Positions 25,801-38,400 of a stretch of DNA of 64,000 nucleotides are shown piece by piece; positions within the stretch are counted from its first letter, which is position 1; each line of letters opens with the position of its first letter. The stretch lies in the NCBI GenBank assembly GCA_963932465.1, contig OZ010789.1, positions 599,259,968 to 599,323,967 of the forward strand, written 5' to 3'. Origin of the DNA: Maratus speciosus. Lineage: Eukaryota; Arthropoda; Arachnida; Araneae; Salticidae. Under the pieces are notes generated by a model that was not told where the DNA came from, searched no databases, and was given only the letters and a program-made list of their open reading frames with translations. A program made the translations under genes and the position numbers.

Positions 25801-28800
25801 TGTGATTTATCATATTGCTAACTAAGGGTAAAACCAACAAAGTGAAAAATGCCCAAGCAAGGAATCAAACCCAGAGCCCTTCGAATAGCACTCCCAGTAC
25901 TCTTCTATTTAAGCTACGAGGACGATATCCAGTTTAGCATCTTTCACTCACATATGTTGGTAAAGCTGCAACTGCAGCATAAGATGGAATAGTCTTCATG
26001 AGCACACAATCCTGCGGTGAAACATGAGACGCAAATAAATCCAGCATCAGTGAACACATATATAATTTTAATTAATTTTCAGCAGTGAAATTACGCTTGA
26101 AATTACAGAACATTTAATACATGATTTATCCCATTGCTAACTAAGTGTAGAAACAACAAAGTGAAAAATGTGCAAGCTAGCTGGGAATCGAACCCTGAAC
26201 CCTTGGAATAGCGCTCTAAATGCTCTACCATTTAAGCTACGAGGACGATACCCAGCTTAGTACCTCTCACTCACATGTGTTGGTAAGACTACAACTGCAG
26301 CACAAGATGGAATAGTCTTCATGAGCACACAATCCTATGGCGAAACACGAGACATAAATAAACCCAGCATCGGTGAACACATACATAATTTTAATTAATT
26401 TTCAGCAATGAAATTACACTCGAAATTAATGAATATTTAATACATGATTTATTACATTGCTAATTAAGCATAGAATCAACAGAATGAGAAATGTCATGCC
26501 AGGAATTGAACTAGGAACCCTTGGAAGCTATTCCAAGGGTTCCGTATACCCTCAAATTTGTACGATTTTATATTTTTTAACAAAAATCTATACAAATGAA
26601 TGTAGATTTAGGGGTCCCACTGCCTTTGGCAGCGCATACACAGATGTGTTATGCATGCCTTGTTCTGTTTTAGCAGAGAAACCCCGAATTTGTATTATTT
26701 TATATTTTTAAATAAAGATCTTCCGAAATGACCCTAATGTTGAAGTTCAACTACCTTCAGCAGCATACATCCTCAAATTTACATGATTTTATATTTTTTA
26801 ATGAATATCCATCGAAACAAACCTACAGTTGGCGATCCAACGCAGTGTTCTCTTTAGAAATTCAGGACAGACAGTCAAACACACAGACTTGTATCCCTAT
26901 CATTATAAATTGGCTGACTAACATGGCATTGCCTAGGCCCAGGAAAATAATCTCAAATGTACTTAAAATCAGAATTGAATATATCTCGAAAAGGTTTAGC
27001 ATTGAAAGGGGGGGGGGGGGGGGCTACTGCCCTTGGAAATGTATATCCTCAAATTTGTATGATTTTATATTTTTGAACAAAAATCTATCCAAATGAATGT
27101 AGAGCTGGGGGTCCCACTGCATTTGGCAACACATACCCTGACATGTTATGCATGCTTTGAACTGTTTTTGCAAGTGAACCATGAATTTGTATTATGTTAT
27201 ATTTTTAAATAAAAATGTTTCCCAAATGAACATTGTTGGTAGCTCCACTGTCTTTGCCAGCATACACTCTTGAATTTGTACAATTTTATATGTTTTAATG
27301 AAAATCTATCGAAACGAGCCTACAGTTGGGGATCCTACTACCTTTGGCAGTGAACATTGGGTATGCTATGCATATTCCAGTCTGCTTTTGCAAACAAACC
27401 TAGATTTTGTATGATTTTCTATTTATTAAACAAAATTTTTACCAATTAACTTAGGGGGCTCCAGTTATGGAGATTACCGATTTACATTCTGACATTTAGA
27501 TACATTACACTTTCAATTCACATGAAAAGTTCCAGAGGAAAATCTAAAGATAAAAAGAACAAAGTAACCTATCTTACTCTTTTCCTCTCTTAAGAAAAAA
27601 TGGTAAGAAAATATCAAAATCGGTTAATTGGCTGTGAAGAATTTATACCTTTTTTTCAGCAGTGAAAAAAATAATAAAATTACAAAACAATTAAAATAAA
27701 ATAAAAAACTGCTTTTATTCCCATCTTTCTTTATTCAGATATTGAACAAAAATTACCATCCATCTTCATCTGAAAATGATTGAAAATGCAATTCTTTTAA
27801 AATGTGAAATGATATCTGGGAAAGCAAAGAGGAAAAAATTCCATGGTGAATGCATTAGGGACTTCTAGAATTTTTTTTAAATAGTAACTATTAATAATTT
27901 TCATAATAAAAAGTATCATTGAAAGCAGAAAATAAAATAAATGGGTATTTTTTGTTTTTTGTATTTCAACCCAGGAAAAAGGGTTGGTATTCTAAAACTG
28001 CAGAAAAAACAGAAAACATGAAAATGAACACAAAATCGACCTCTAGAAAATATTTGTTTTGAAGTATTAATAATTTTGAAGCAAAATAAACAGTTACAAT
28101 TGAGAAAGTAATAATAAATAAGATTTTTTTTTTTTTTTTTTTGTATTTTGATTTGAGAACCGGAGATAGCAATTTCAAAATGCAGACAAAATAGAAAATG
28201 AATTGGGGACACATTAAATCAAACTTCAGAAAATATATCTTTTGAAATTTGAAATATTAATGTTTTTTTAAACAAAAAATACTGTTAAAACTGAAAAGCT
28301 ACCCTAAAAAAAAAAGGGGGGGGGGGGTTAGTTTGTTTGTTTTTTTTATATTTCCAACTAGAACACACAGATAGCAGAAGAAAATAAATCCCTGCCGGCT
28401 CGGCCGACAGGCGCAGGTAGATTTTGAAGTTAAAAGTTAAATTTTTATTTTAAATAATTTGTGAACAAATAAATTAGTATAACATTAATAAAAATACAAA
28501 TAAAATGTCAAAATAAAATCACTTGATGATGTAAACACGTGTTATGGAGACGTTTTCGTTAGATACAGAGATGGCTGTTTTGTTGACAACGTATAGCGAT
28601 TTAAAACACCAGGACTTATTAAAAAAAACTCCAATTTGTTAAACGAACTGTTTCTTTATTTCATGATGAAAGCCGAAGGGAGAGGTACAAGGGGAAGCGA
28701 TAAGAGCTTCTTAAAATGACATCACGAGGCAAGAGGCAGAGCAGGAGTGACTTGAATATACAGTTACAACTTTCTTGCTTGGCGGACTACAATATAGCCA

Positions 28801-31800
28801 ATCTACAAGTATTTTGCGCCATGCAAAGGAGTGGAGAAAAACATTAGCTGGTATGGATTCGCCAAATACATACGGTAGACTTCTACCATATATTAATTGT
28901 GTAGGGGCGCGCCAGATTGTGGGCTGCCAACATTCCTGAATCATGATAGGCGCAGTCTAATCTGTACATTGATACAGCTGCGGTTAAGTGTAAAAAAAAT
29001 AAAAATGTTTCTGGATAAGGCATAGTAACAGACCGAATTCGTTAGGCGAAAAGGCATGAGAATGTATTTTCCTAGACCAGATGTTAGATCAAAGATGAAC
29101 CCCGTGCCTAACCACAAAAATGCAGAATTGACATACATATGAACAAAAAGGTGTGAATGTTAAAGCATATTGCGAAGATAATTCTAATGAATAGATTGCA
29201 TGTTAAGTGATTTTAAACGATGAGTTATATTCATGCCCAAATAAGGAAATGCCCGAAGTTAAAATGCTTTCGTTTTTAACAGACAGCAGTAACGTTTTTC
29301 TACAAGGTTAAATCGTATGTGTGAGAAACTCACAAAGTAAGAATGAAGGTTGAATCACTGGTTTTATTTTATTAAAAAGAGATGAGTAACTAGAATAATT
29401 TAATTTAAATGTGAAGGGTTCATAATACAATCGCTTTAGTTTTTACATGTTGAATTTAATTTAGGGGGTGCACTGTTTGACTATGGTGCACTAAAATAAA
29501 TAAGTTATTGATATATGTAAAACCCTATTACCTGTCTTGACACTGCTCAGGAAATCTCCTCTACATTTCATTTTTACCCTGCTATACACTTCACATTCTA
29601 TCTTTATTAAGTAATACATTCATTCTACTTTTCTTTATCTATATAAAATATCTTTTATTAATACAATAAGGTTATTCTTTATTTCACTTACCGTTCATAT
29701 ATTCCTGCCATCTTATCTTTAAATCCTTTTTAAGTTGTTTATTTATCGTATGTACTTTCCGACTTACGATTTTCAGCCATCCACGTTCCAGGCAATCAGG
29801 AGCATAGAATTCATTTCGAATGACGAGTGTTTAACAGCCGCCACTAGATGGCGTCGCTCGTTTGAAACCACTGCACATCGTTCGTACGACGTTTCGTCAC
29901 GATGTCCTTCGAGAATCTTCATCTACTGCTCCGTGATTGGTTTTTCCATTCACCCGGTTCATATAAGTAAAGATGTAATATCTTTCCCTTTACCTCTTCC
30001 TCTCACCTCTTTCCTTTGCTTTAACATTTCAACAGTGTTTCGTTGGAGGAATTTCAAAGCGTGTTATTATGGCGTCTGATGTTGACATTTAAGTTCATTT
30101 TATATATCTTCATATAAAAGCTGTTTTCTACATTTCTTCATTCAACGTTTTGTCGCCGATCACGTATTCATTTAAGTGAGCCATATTGTTTTATCATGAG
30201 CTCTGGAATTGCTGATAAACATTGTTTAAGTGTTTTCCGAAACAAAGGACTGTGATTCATCATGAAACGTGTCGGCAGATGTTATGAAAATAAATCTTTG
30301 TCTCCAGATATCTAAATGTTTTCCGTGCTGCTCTTTAATCAGATGTCATTTAGATAGAAACTGGTAGTGTTTGGTGTATTGACAAGAATGTATATTTTTC
30401 ATGATAGCTCCGAGATCGTATGGCCACTCGATGATCCCGTTTTTCATATGTCATGAGGGTTTGTTTTATTTTACTTTTGTTAAATCTGTTTTAATAGTTT
30501 AATGTGTTTATATATAAAGTTTGGATATTGTATAATGCTATAGTTAAACTACATATTTCTGCTTTTTGGTTTTTAATAAACTTTAGTTTGTTTTTAAACT
30601 TTCTTGTAATTATTTCACCACCATATTACTTCATAAACTTTTACATTTAGGGATTAACAGCTTTAGTTTTCATTGTGTATTTTTGCTCTGCTAACTTTTA
30701 ATCTATAACTTAAATTTAATCGCCTTCAGTTATTAAACAGAATTTAATTGAAACTGCTGGGGGGGGGGGGGGGGGAAGAATGGAATGCAAACATATATAA
30801 CGAGATAGTCGTTATATATATCACCATGGACATAACACAATTCTTGTGAATTGTTTTGAAAGCAAGCAAATATTTTTTTTTCTACTTACTTATAGTTGTA
30901 TAAAATATTTTACAGGAGCTAACGGGTAATAGTTTCACAGACAAGTTAAAATAGGTTTCTTGGTAGATATCAACTTAAATAGTTAATTTTACTTATTTTG
31001 TCATGGTACATATTCTGTAAGTGCGAAGGTGGACAAAGGATTTTAAGTAGATATAAAGCTGCAACGTACACGTTTCAGCTTTCTTTTGTTGTTGGGGTGA
31101 GTTATGTGACAGCGTTTCTGTCCCATAGCTATCATTTTTATTCAAAATTAATTTAAAACATAACTTTCTTACTTTTAGATCATATTATCCCCCCCCCCCC
31201 CTCTTTCATATAATGAAATATGTGATTAAATTCATTTCTAAAAACCATCCAGATTTTTATTAATGTGTTTTCTTTCTTCTTTCTAAAAACATCTTTATTT
31301 CAGGCTGCTCAAAGATTCATTTCTTTTTTTTTTCCCTTTTTCCCTTATCTGTCTGTTACCGCTCCCAGTGCAATGAAATAAATAAAAATCATAAGGCGCG
31401 GCTGCTAGTAACAATATCTCTTCATTTAATTTCATCAGATTTTGCCCACCGCAGTGAAAAGCTTCCTTATCATTGCTAAGAGGGAACCGTTGAAAATCGT
31501 GTAACAACGAATGTGAAAGGAATGTATTTTATGCAATTCTCTGCATCTCTCCCTTTCATCTCTCTGCAGTATGTAATTTTAAGTAACACTTGTTTAAGCG
31601 AATGCCAGTCTGTAACTGTCTCTATACCTCCCAGATGTTTCTGCCGTCTCTCACATCGAAATGAGATGCGGTTTTTAAAATCATGTTTCATGGAGGTTAA
31701 ATCTTTTTGTCAGTTGGTTTACTAGATGCCTTTCTTGGCATTTCGCGATTGTATGTTGCGGGCATTTTTAACGTAATCATTTCGGTTAGATAATGATTCC

Positions 31801-34800
31801 CAGGATTTGTGGACTGGCAACCATTTTCCATCACGCGTTTCATTGTTCTCATCGAGGTTGCTGGATTTTTTTGGGATAAGCATTTGGCTCGCGAAAAAAA
31901 CCTTTGTCCACAGTTTGTTCAGGGTGCCAATGTTTGAATTTGGCGATGTGTAGTGACTAGTGTTATATGATTCTTATGAAATCACGGATATTCAACTTTT
32001 TTATCTCGACCAAAAGAATGTAAGACCTTCATGGTCTGTGGGTCACGCCCAGGCGTACCTTGTAAATATGGACTCTCTCTCACTCTTAATTAATTATGAG
32101 TATGATCTCTTTTGGTAACTTTAAAGTTAAAAATGTTAAATAAATTTTCATAGTTCCTGTAATATGGTTGGAGTTTTTGCATTTAAGTGAACCATCCCAA
32201 ACACCGTTACACGTGTAATTTCCTTAAAGTCAAGTGAATGTGACATTTACGATCAACCATTATGGCATTTAATCTAATAGTTTGGTGATAGATTTTTGGT
32301 GGACGGGATAACCAAATAGTACCAATATTAGTTTTTGTTGCATTAAAATATCTCAATTTGTTGATTTTCTGTAAGCAAGTAAACTCTATTGGTTTACAAT
32401 GGAAGTCTATGGGAATTTGGTGAAATATTAGAGATATCGACAAGTTGGCGTCACTTTTGGTGACTAATTTTGGTTGCCAAATTTGGCAATACATCGCCAA
32501 GTTGGCGACAAACTTGGTGGCATTTGGTGACAGAACAGGGTCACCTTTATGGTAACCCCTCTTATATGTATGGAGATATGATAGCGTAATATATATATAA
32601 ATTTTTATTTTTCACGTCACGCAATAGAAAAGTAATTGTTATGGTAAAAATTTTATTGTGGTTTTTTTTTTAATTGTTAGCAACTGCTATAACGAAAATT
32701 TTTAAAATTTTCCTCTCATTTTTCTGTAAGAGCTGGTTTTATCAGAATCATGTTAAGACGGTATTCAAAAATTTTTAACCCTCCTCCATTTCTTCTGCCT
32801 TGGGCCAATTTTTCTCATTTGCAATCCCCGCCGAGATATTAGCCATCTCAATGTGTTTGGCGAGTTTGAAGACGATCCATGCATAATTGTGACCCTGGTG
32901 GCAGATTTTTTTCAAGCTTTCTGTGACAAGCTTCATTAACAGCAAAATTTTTCTGCAATGTGATATTTTTTAACAGTAGAAATGAAAGATAAATTTATAC
33001 ATAATTAGAAAAAAGATACTGAAGAACTAATATATCATAAATCAAGTATTATATGTTTTTTATATGTCTTATATGTTTTGAAACTGTATGTCAAAAAAAA
33101 AAAAAAGCCAAAAACCTAAATTTAATAAATCATCATTAGAGGAATTATTTAGAATATTTACAGTAATTTTTAATAAGTAAATTGTCCCATTAATATTGTT
33201 TACGATTTGTTGACTGAGTACAAGGATAAGTTGTTGCAATTTGCACCACAGATTTGAAAACTATAATTAGATCAATTTATTGGGGAGTGAGAAGCATTGT
33301 GCACATATGCTTAATTATTTCAAATAATTAAATTATAAATTAATATGTATACATACATATCTAATTTTTGTTCATACATATTTAATTTTTCTTCTTGTTA
33401 GATGTTGAAGGTTATTCTTATTCTTGGTATAAATAAAAATACTAAACTTATCTCTTTTCACCAAGTTAGTTTAAATCCAATTTTTAAAAAACATATGTTT
33501 TCAAAACGTAATTACATAATAAATAAAGAGCAATTTAGTTGGATAAAAAAAATTACTCTTTTAGGAAATTCTAACAAAACGTTACTAAAATTAATACTTT
33601 TTACTTTAAATGAAAATAACAGCTAATTTCTATAAACTATGTTCGAGGATGAAAATTTTCTGCAAGGAACCGCTGCCTTTCTGCAACAATGTCACGCTGT
33701 CGCCGCGTTTCTGCAACGGGGATTGTGACTTTTATCGTGCGCACAAAATTTAATACATACATACATATATATACAGGGTGTCCAGCGAATAAGACCCTGA
33801 TTTCAAAATTAAATATCTCAAAAATAAAGATCAATAGAATTATGCGGTAAACGGTTTGTTTATTAGCTAAGCTGTAAAAATGTTATACAGAAGTTTCAAA
33901 GTCTAGTTGCAAAAACCGTTAACAGACGGCGCTGTAATAACAATGCCACTAAATTGTGTTTCAACGTCCAGAACACTAGCGTCTCATTCCTAGATGGCTC
34001 CCTATGGAAGAACGAAAATTGGGAAAGACCACTTTTCCGTTGGGGTGATGTGCAGAAGTGGAGACGCACCAGCTTTAATTTTAAAGAATTTCAATTAATA
34101 GAATTTTCAATAAGAAATTTAGCAATCATTATATAAGAACTTATTAAAATATTTTATTTGGGTGAAGAAGCGGAGCCATGTGTTGACAGAATTGAGATTT
34201 GTTTCAAATTCTGGTAAAAGCTACTTCGGTCCGAATACCAGTATCTCTGTGGTATATCTTTTCTCTCCTAATTGGTAGATCGGGGAATCGAATCCAAGTA
34301 GAGGAGGATTTGAAAAAATTGGAAATCTTTACCTTTTTAATATTTATTTAAATTGTGAAAAAAAGTTTGAATAAAAAAAAAATCCAAAGTTTATGATTTT
34401 AAAATTTAATTAAGCTAAAAGAAACCCCTTTTTTAAAAAAAATCATTGAGCATTTATAATAATGATTCATAAATCATTTTTTTTTTTTAAATTGTAGAAA
34501 ATAGTTTGAATGAAAAAATACAAAGTTTCTGTTTTAAAAATCTTAAGTTAAAAAAATCATTTTAATTTTAAAAACTCATTTTCATTTTTTTTTTATCACT
34601 GAGCACAGAAGTATGGTGCAGCTTCTAGTAATATGATCCGAAGTGTTGGAAAGGAATGCAGCCTCCAAAATACTTTTGCTTCGACGTTGATGATATGATT
34701 TATCATCAATTCCTTTTAAAAATGAAATAATTTAATGCATAATTTCTGTCTCTAAAACCTTCTTTACAAAGAAAAGAAATATATGTATTGTGCTAAAACC

Positions 34801-35402
34801 AAAATATTATGCCATGATTTTAAAATAAATGAAAAGTGAAAAATTACTTTTTTATTTATCGTAATTCAGGTATAAATAATAATACCAGAATATTATGCCG
34901 TGATTTTAAAATATAAAAAATAAAGAAAAAGTACAAAATTACTTTTCTAAATATATGTATTTTGATTTAAATAATTATATGGCATTAAAAATTGAATTTA
35001 ATAAAATATTTTAATAAGTTCTTATATAATGATTTCTAAACTTTTTATTGAAAATTCTATTAATTGAAATTCTCTAAAATTAAAGCTGATGCAATAATTC
35101 TGTGACCAGATGTCTCCACTTCTGCACATCACTCCAATGAAAAAGTGGACTTTCCCAATTTTCGTTCTTCCATAGGGTGCTATCTAGGAATGAGACGCTA
35201 GTGCTCTTCGAAGCACAATTTATAGGCATTGTGGTTACAGCGCCATCTGTTAACAGTTTTTGCAACTTCTGTATAACATTTTTACAGCTTAGCTAATAAA
35301 CAAACCGTTTACCGCATAATTCTATTGATCTTTGCTTTTGAGACATTTAATTTTGAAATCAGGGTCTTATTCGCTGGACACCCTGTATATATATATATAT
35401 AT

Positions 35403-35441
<39 letters not shown>

Positions 35442-38400
35442 CTTTACAGGTGGGAGTGGTTTTGGGTTCCTGGGGTCATATAATGAAAAGTTATGAAGGA
35501 ATTTTTCAAAAGTCGCACCAAGGTAATGACTGCAATAGGAGTATTTCTTCAAAATCTACCTAAAAATGTGAAAAGTAACAAGAAATCAATGTAAAAAAAA
35601 TGTATTTTCAGACAGTATACTATTTTTAAACGAAAGTTACCGTTAGAACAGCAAATGTAGCATGAATAAGTGGTATGTTATTATTATTGTTTTTTTTATG
35701 AGGAAGGGGGGAGGAATCTTAACTCCACAGGGGACCAGGCAATTGCAATTTCAAAAGGCAGAAAAGAAAGGAACTTATTCCTTTAATCTGCTTGAAAAAT
35801 TATGGATTACCCAAACAGCTGCAATCTGTAGTAAGATTGAAGCTTACCAGATTTGCAATGTTCATTAGGGATTTTTATTAATATCTTGGATTATTATCAA
35901 AAATTAAAAATCTGAACCTCTGACCTGTCTTTCTGTATCCTCATCCAAATTTGCAGAGCTGTCTGTGTGATAGAATTTCCTAGTCGTCATCAACTGACTC
36001 ACAGACAAAAACTTTCATTTACAATATAGATAAGATATATGAACTAAATTTTGATGTTTTGCAATTAGATAAGCATTACATTACAGAAAATAGCAATAAC
36101 AAAATGAACAAATCAGCAAACATCAAGAATAAGCCTTCTGGGAAAATGACTTTTTTGACAAAAGTTTTACATTAAAGGGGCATCCTACTGCAATCTATTT
36201 CATGGACGGATGAAGAAATGAGTACAGATTCTAATGGCAAAACATTGGTTCAGAAAATTAGAGAACAAACACGAATATCACAACTATGCTATTTAAATTA
36301 ACGTATGAATAATGAAAAATAAGTTTTGTAATGCCCACATTGCTCTAGTTTTATAAGCCTCTTTATTAAACTAAAGTTCTAAATAATCAAACAAAAACAT
36401 TACAATATGAGATAAAATGGAATACATGCTTCAACAATATATTTTTGATTAATTATTTAACACAACATGAGATACTTACACCTTTCAAGCATAAAAAGGC
36501 ACAAAAAGCTTCAGCTTCACCAGAACTTTTCACACATGGCACACCTAAAGTGTGCAAAAGATTTTCACACTGTAAAAACACACTAAAGTTACTTATTTGA
36601 AACATATACATAAAAAGTTATAGTCTAAAACTTTCGTAGTGTTTTTGAAGTTTAAAAAAAAAAAAGGTCTTTTATTAAAAAACACTTCAGTTAGACTCTA
36701 TATTTGTATTTATTTATTTACTTACTTTTGGTTAGCATTTGTAAAGTATTTCTAAAATAATTAATTTAGGATTTAATGGAACATCTTGAAAAATATTTTT
36801 ACCTTTCTGTTGCATATTTATGTAATTATTTTAACAAGCAATGCATTTTTAATGCATAAATTGGTTCTAGTAATACTAAAATCATTAAATTAAAATTAAT
36901 ATCTTTTGTTTAAGTCGAGTTTTAATAATTCTTTGTACTTTTCAATAAAACTTCTTTTGAATATGGCACAAATTGAATAAGCAGGGATCTGTCCAGACTT
37001 TTTTCCCAGTGTCCTGTTTTTGTGAAAAGCTTCTTACATTTGTGAAAAATCTAGTCATAATTTTGTGAATTTGAAAGGATCGTTATATTCAGGTTCTTGT
37101 TTATACATTTTTAAGAAGATATATGCATGTAAAATATGCATATATTTTCTGTCATGTGATAGGTCAAATTTTACTTTTAAATGATTAAATTTGAGAAAGA
37201 TTCAGTTGAAGATGGAAAATTTTTGTGAAATCTATTTTTAAGACAAATAATTTTGTGAAGAGTCCTGTTTTAAGGTGAAAAGTTTTGTGAAGAGTTCTGT
37301 TTAGAGATGGAAAAATTTGTGAAGAGTCCTGTTTTGAAATGAAAAATTTTGTTAAGGGTCCTTTAAAGAACCTAATTTTTTCCAAAACAGATCTCTGATT
37401 AAAATGAAAAAGAACCTCATTTAATTTTCTAAAGTAGTAGTTACAAATTCAGTAAGCTAGCACATGTGTAAATAATAAATATAATTCAAAAATAAAGTCA
37501 TAAAAGTATGTAAGTTTTAAATACTGAAATAATGGATAATAATTTTATCATTTATCTTCAACATTTTTTATTAAAAATATCTTATAGATTGGGTAAATTA
37601 TTGAATATATATATCTAATCTATTTTATAAAGCAAAAACATGTCATATTAATGGTGGCAAAACCTGACCAAAATATTTTGCTCTTAGCGCAAAAATTTTT
37701 TTAAACTACTAAACATAACAACTTTAATTTTTAAACGATCAAATAGGAAAAATAAATGTAGGATAAACTTTTGTTTTTTGTATATAAAAATTCATATAGC
37801 ATTCTTAATTTCTGCATACTAAAAATATACATTTATATAAAGAACGGACCTGTTTTAATATTCTGTCAAAATTTGATCTTGAGATACTTGAGCTATTACT
37901 TCCTCCATGTCGATCTGCATTCCTAGATTTAATGGCATCTTCTTTAAGAACAGGTGGTTTACCTTCTGTCACAAAAATTGGAAAAACACCCAGCTCTAAT
38001 AAGCGAGATACTCGAAAGAATAAATTTCTGTCGAAAAAACAAATGAAGTATTATATATAAAATCATCCAGAATAAACAGTTAATATTCATAGGATATTGT
38101 GTAATATATATACATTTATTTAAAATGCTTACATAATGAGAACTGTTTATATTTTCATCATAAAAAAAAAATCTGTAATGTCAGCTCAAAAATAAACATT
38201 CGTATTGCTTGACAACTTTCAATGTTTATAAGAAACTTGTTTTAATTTCATATATAAAGAAAGGGAGTAAGGAAGAAGTCTATCACTTGATAAAATGTTA
38301 TAAGGTGGGGGGCATTTTTGTGCATATATTATGAGACTCTGATTATAAAAAATTATATTATGAAAGTACAGTAGAACCTCGATTATCCGAAGTAATTGGG

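Noticed and set aside
26184..26250. Functional tRNA gene
   Set aside because: Box A and box B are present, but I could not form a consistent acceptor stem and anticodon arm, and the unit is tandemly repeated.
27916..28214. Minus-strand ORFs with poly-Lys as genes
   Set aside because: They run through T homopolymers and a degenerate tandem repeat.
29735..30079. 114-codon plus-strand ORF as a gene
   Set aside because: No domain or splice context. The CpG-rich composition alone can keep the frame open.
31476..31725. Paired ORFs on both strands
   Set aside because: They are mirror frames of the same 200 bp with no recognised motif on either strand.
33954..35265. Matching peptides on opposite strands as paralogous genes
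   Set aside because: They are translations of the two arms of one inverted repeat element.
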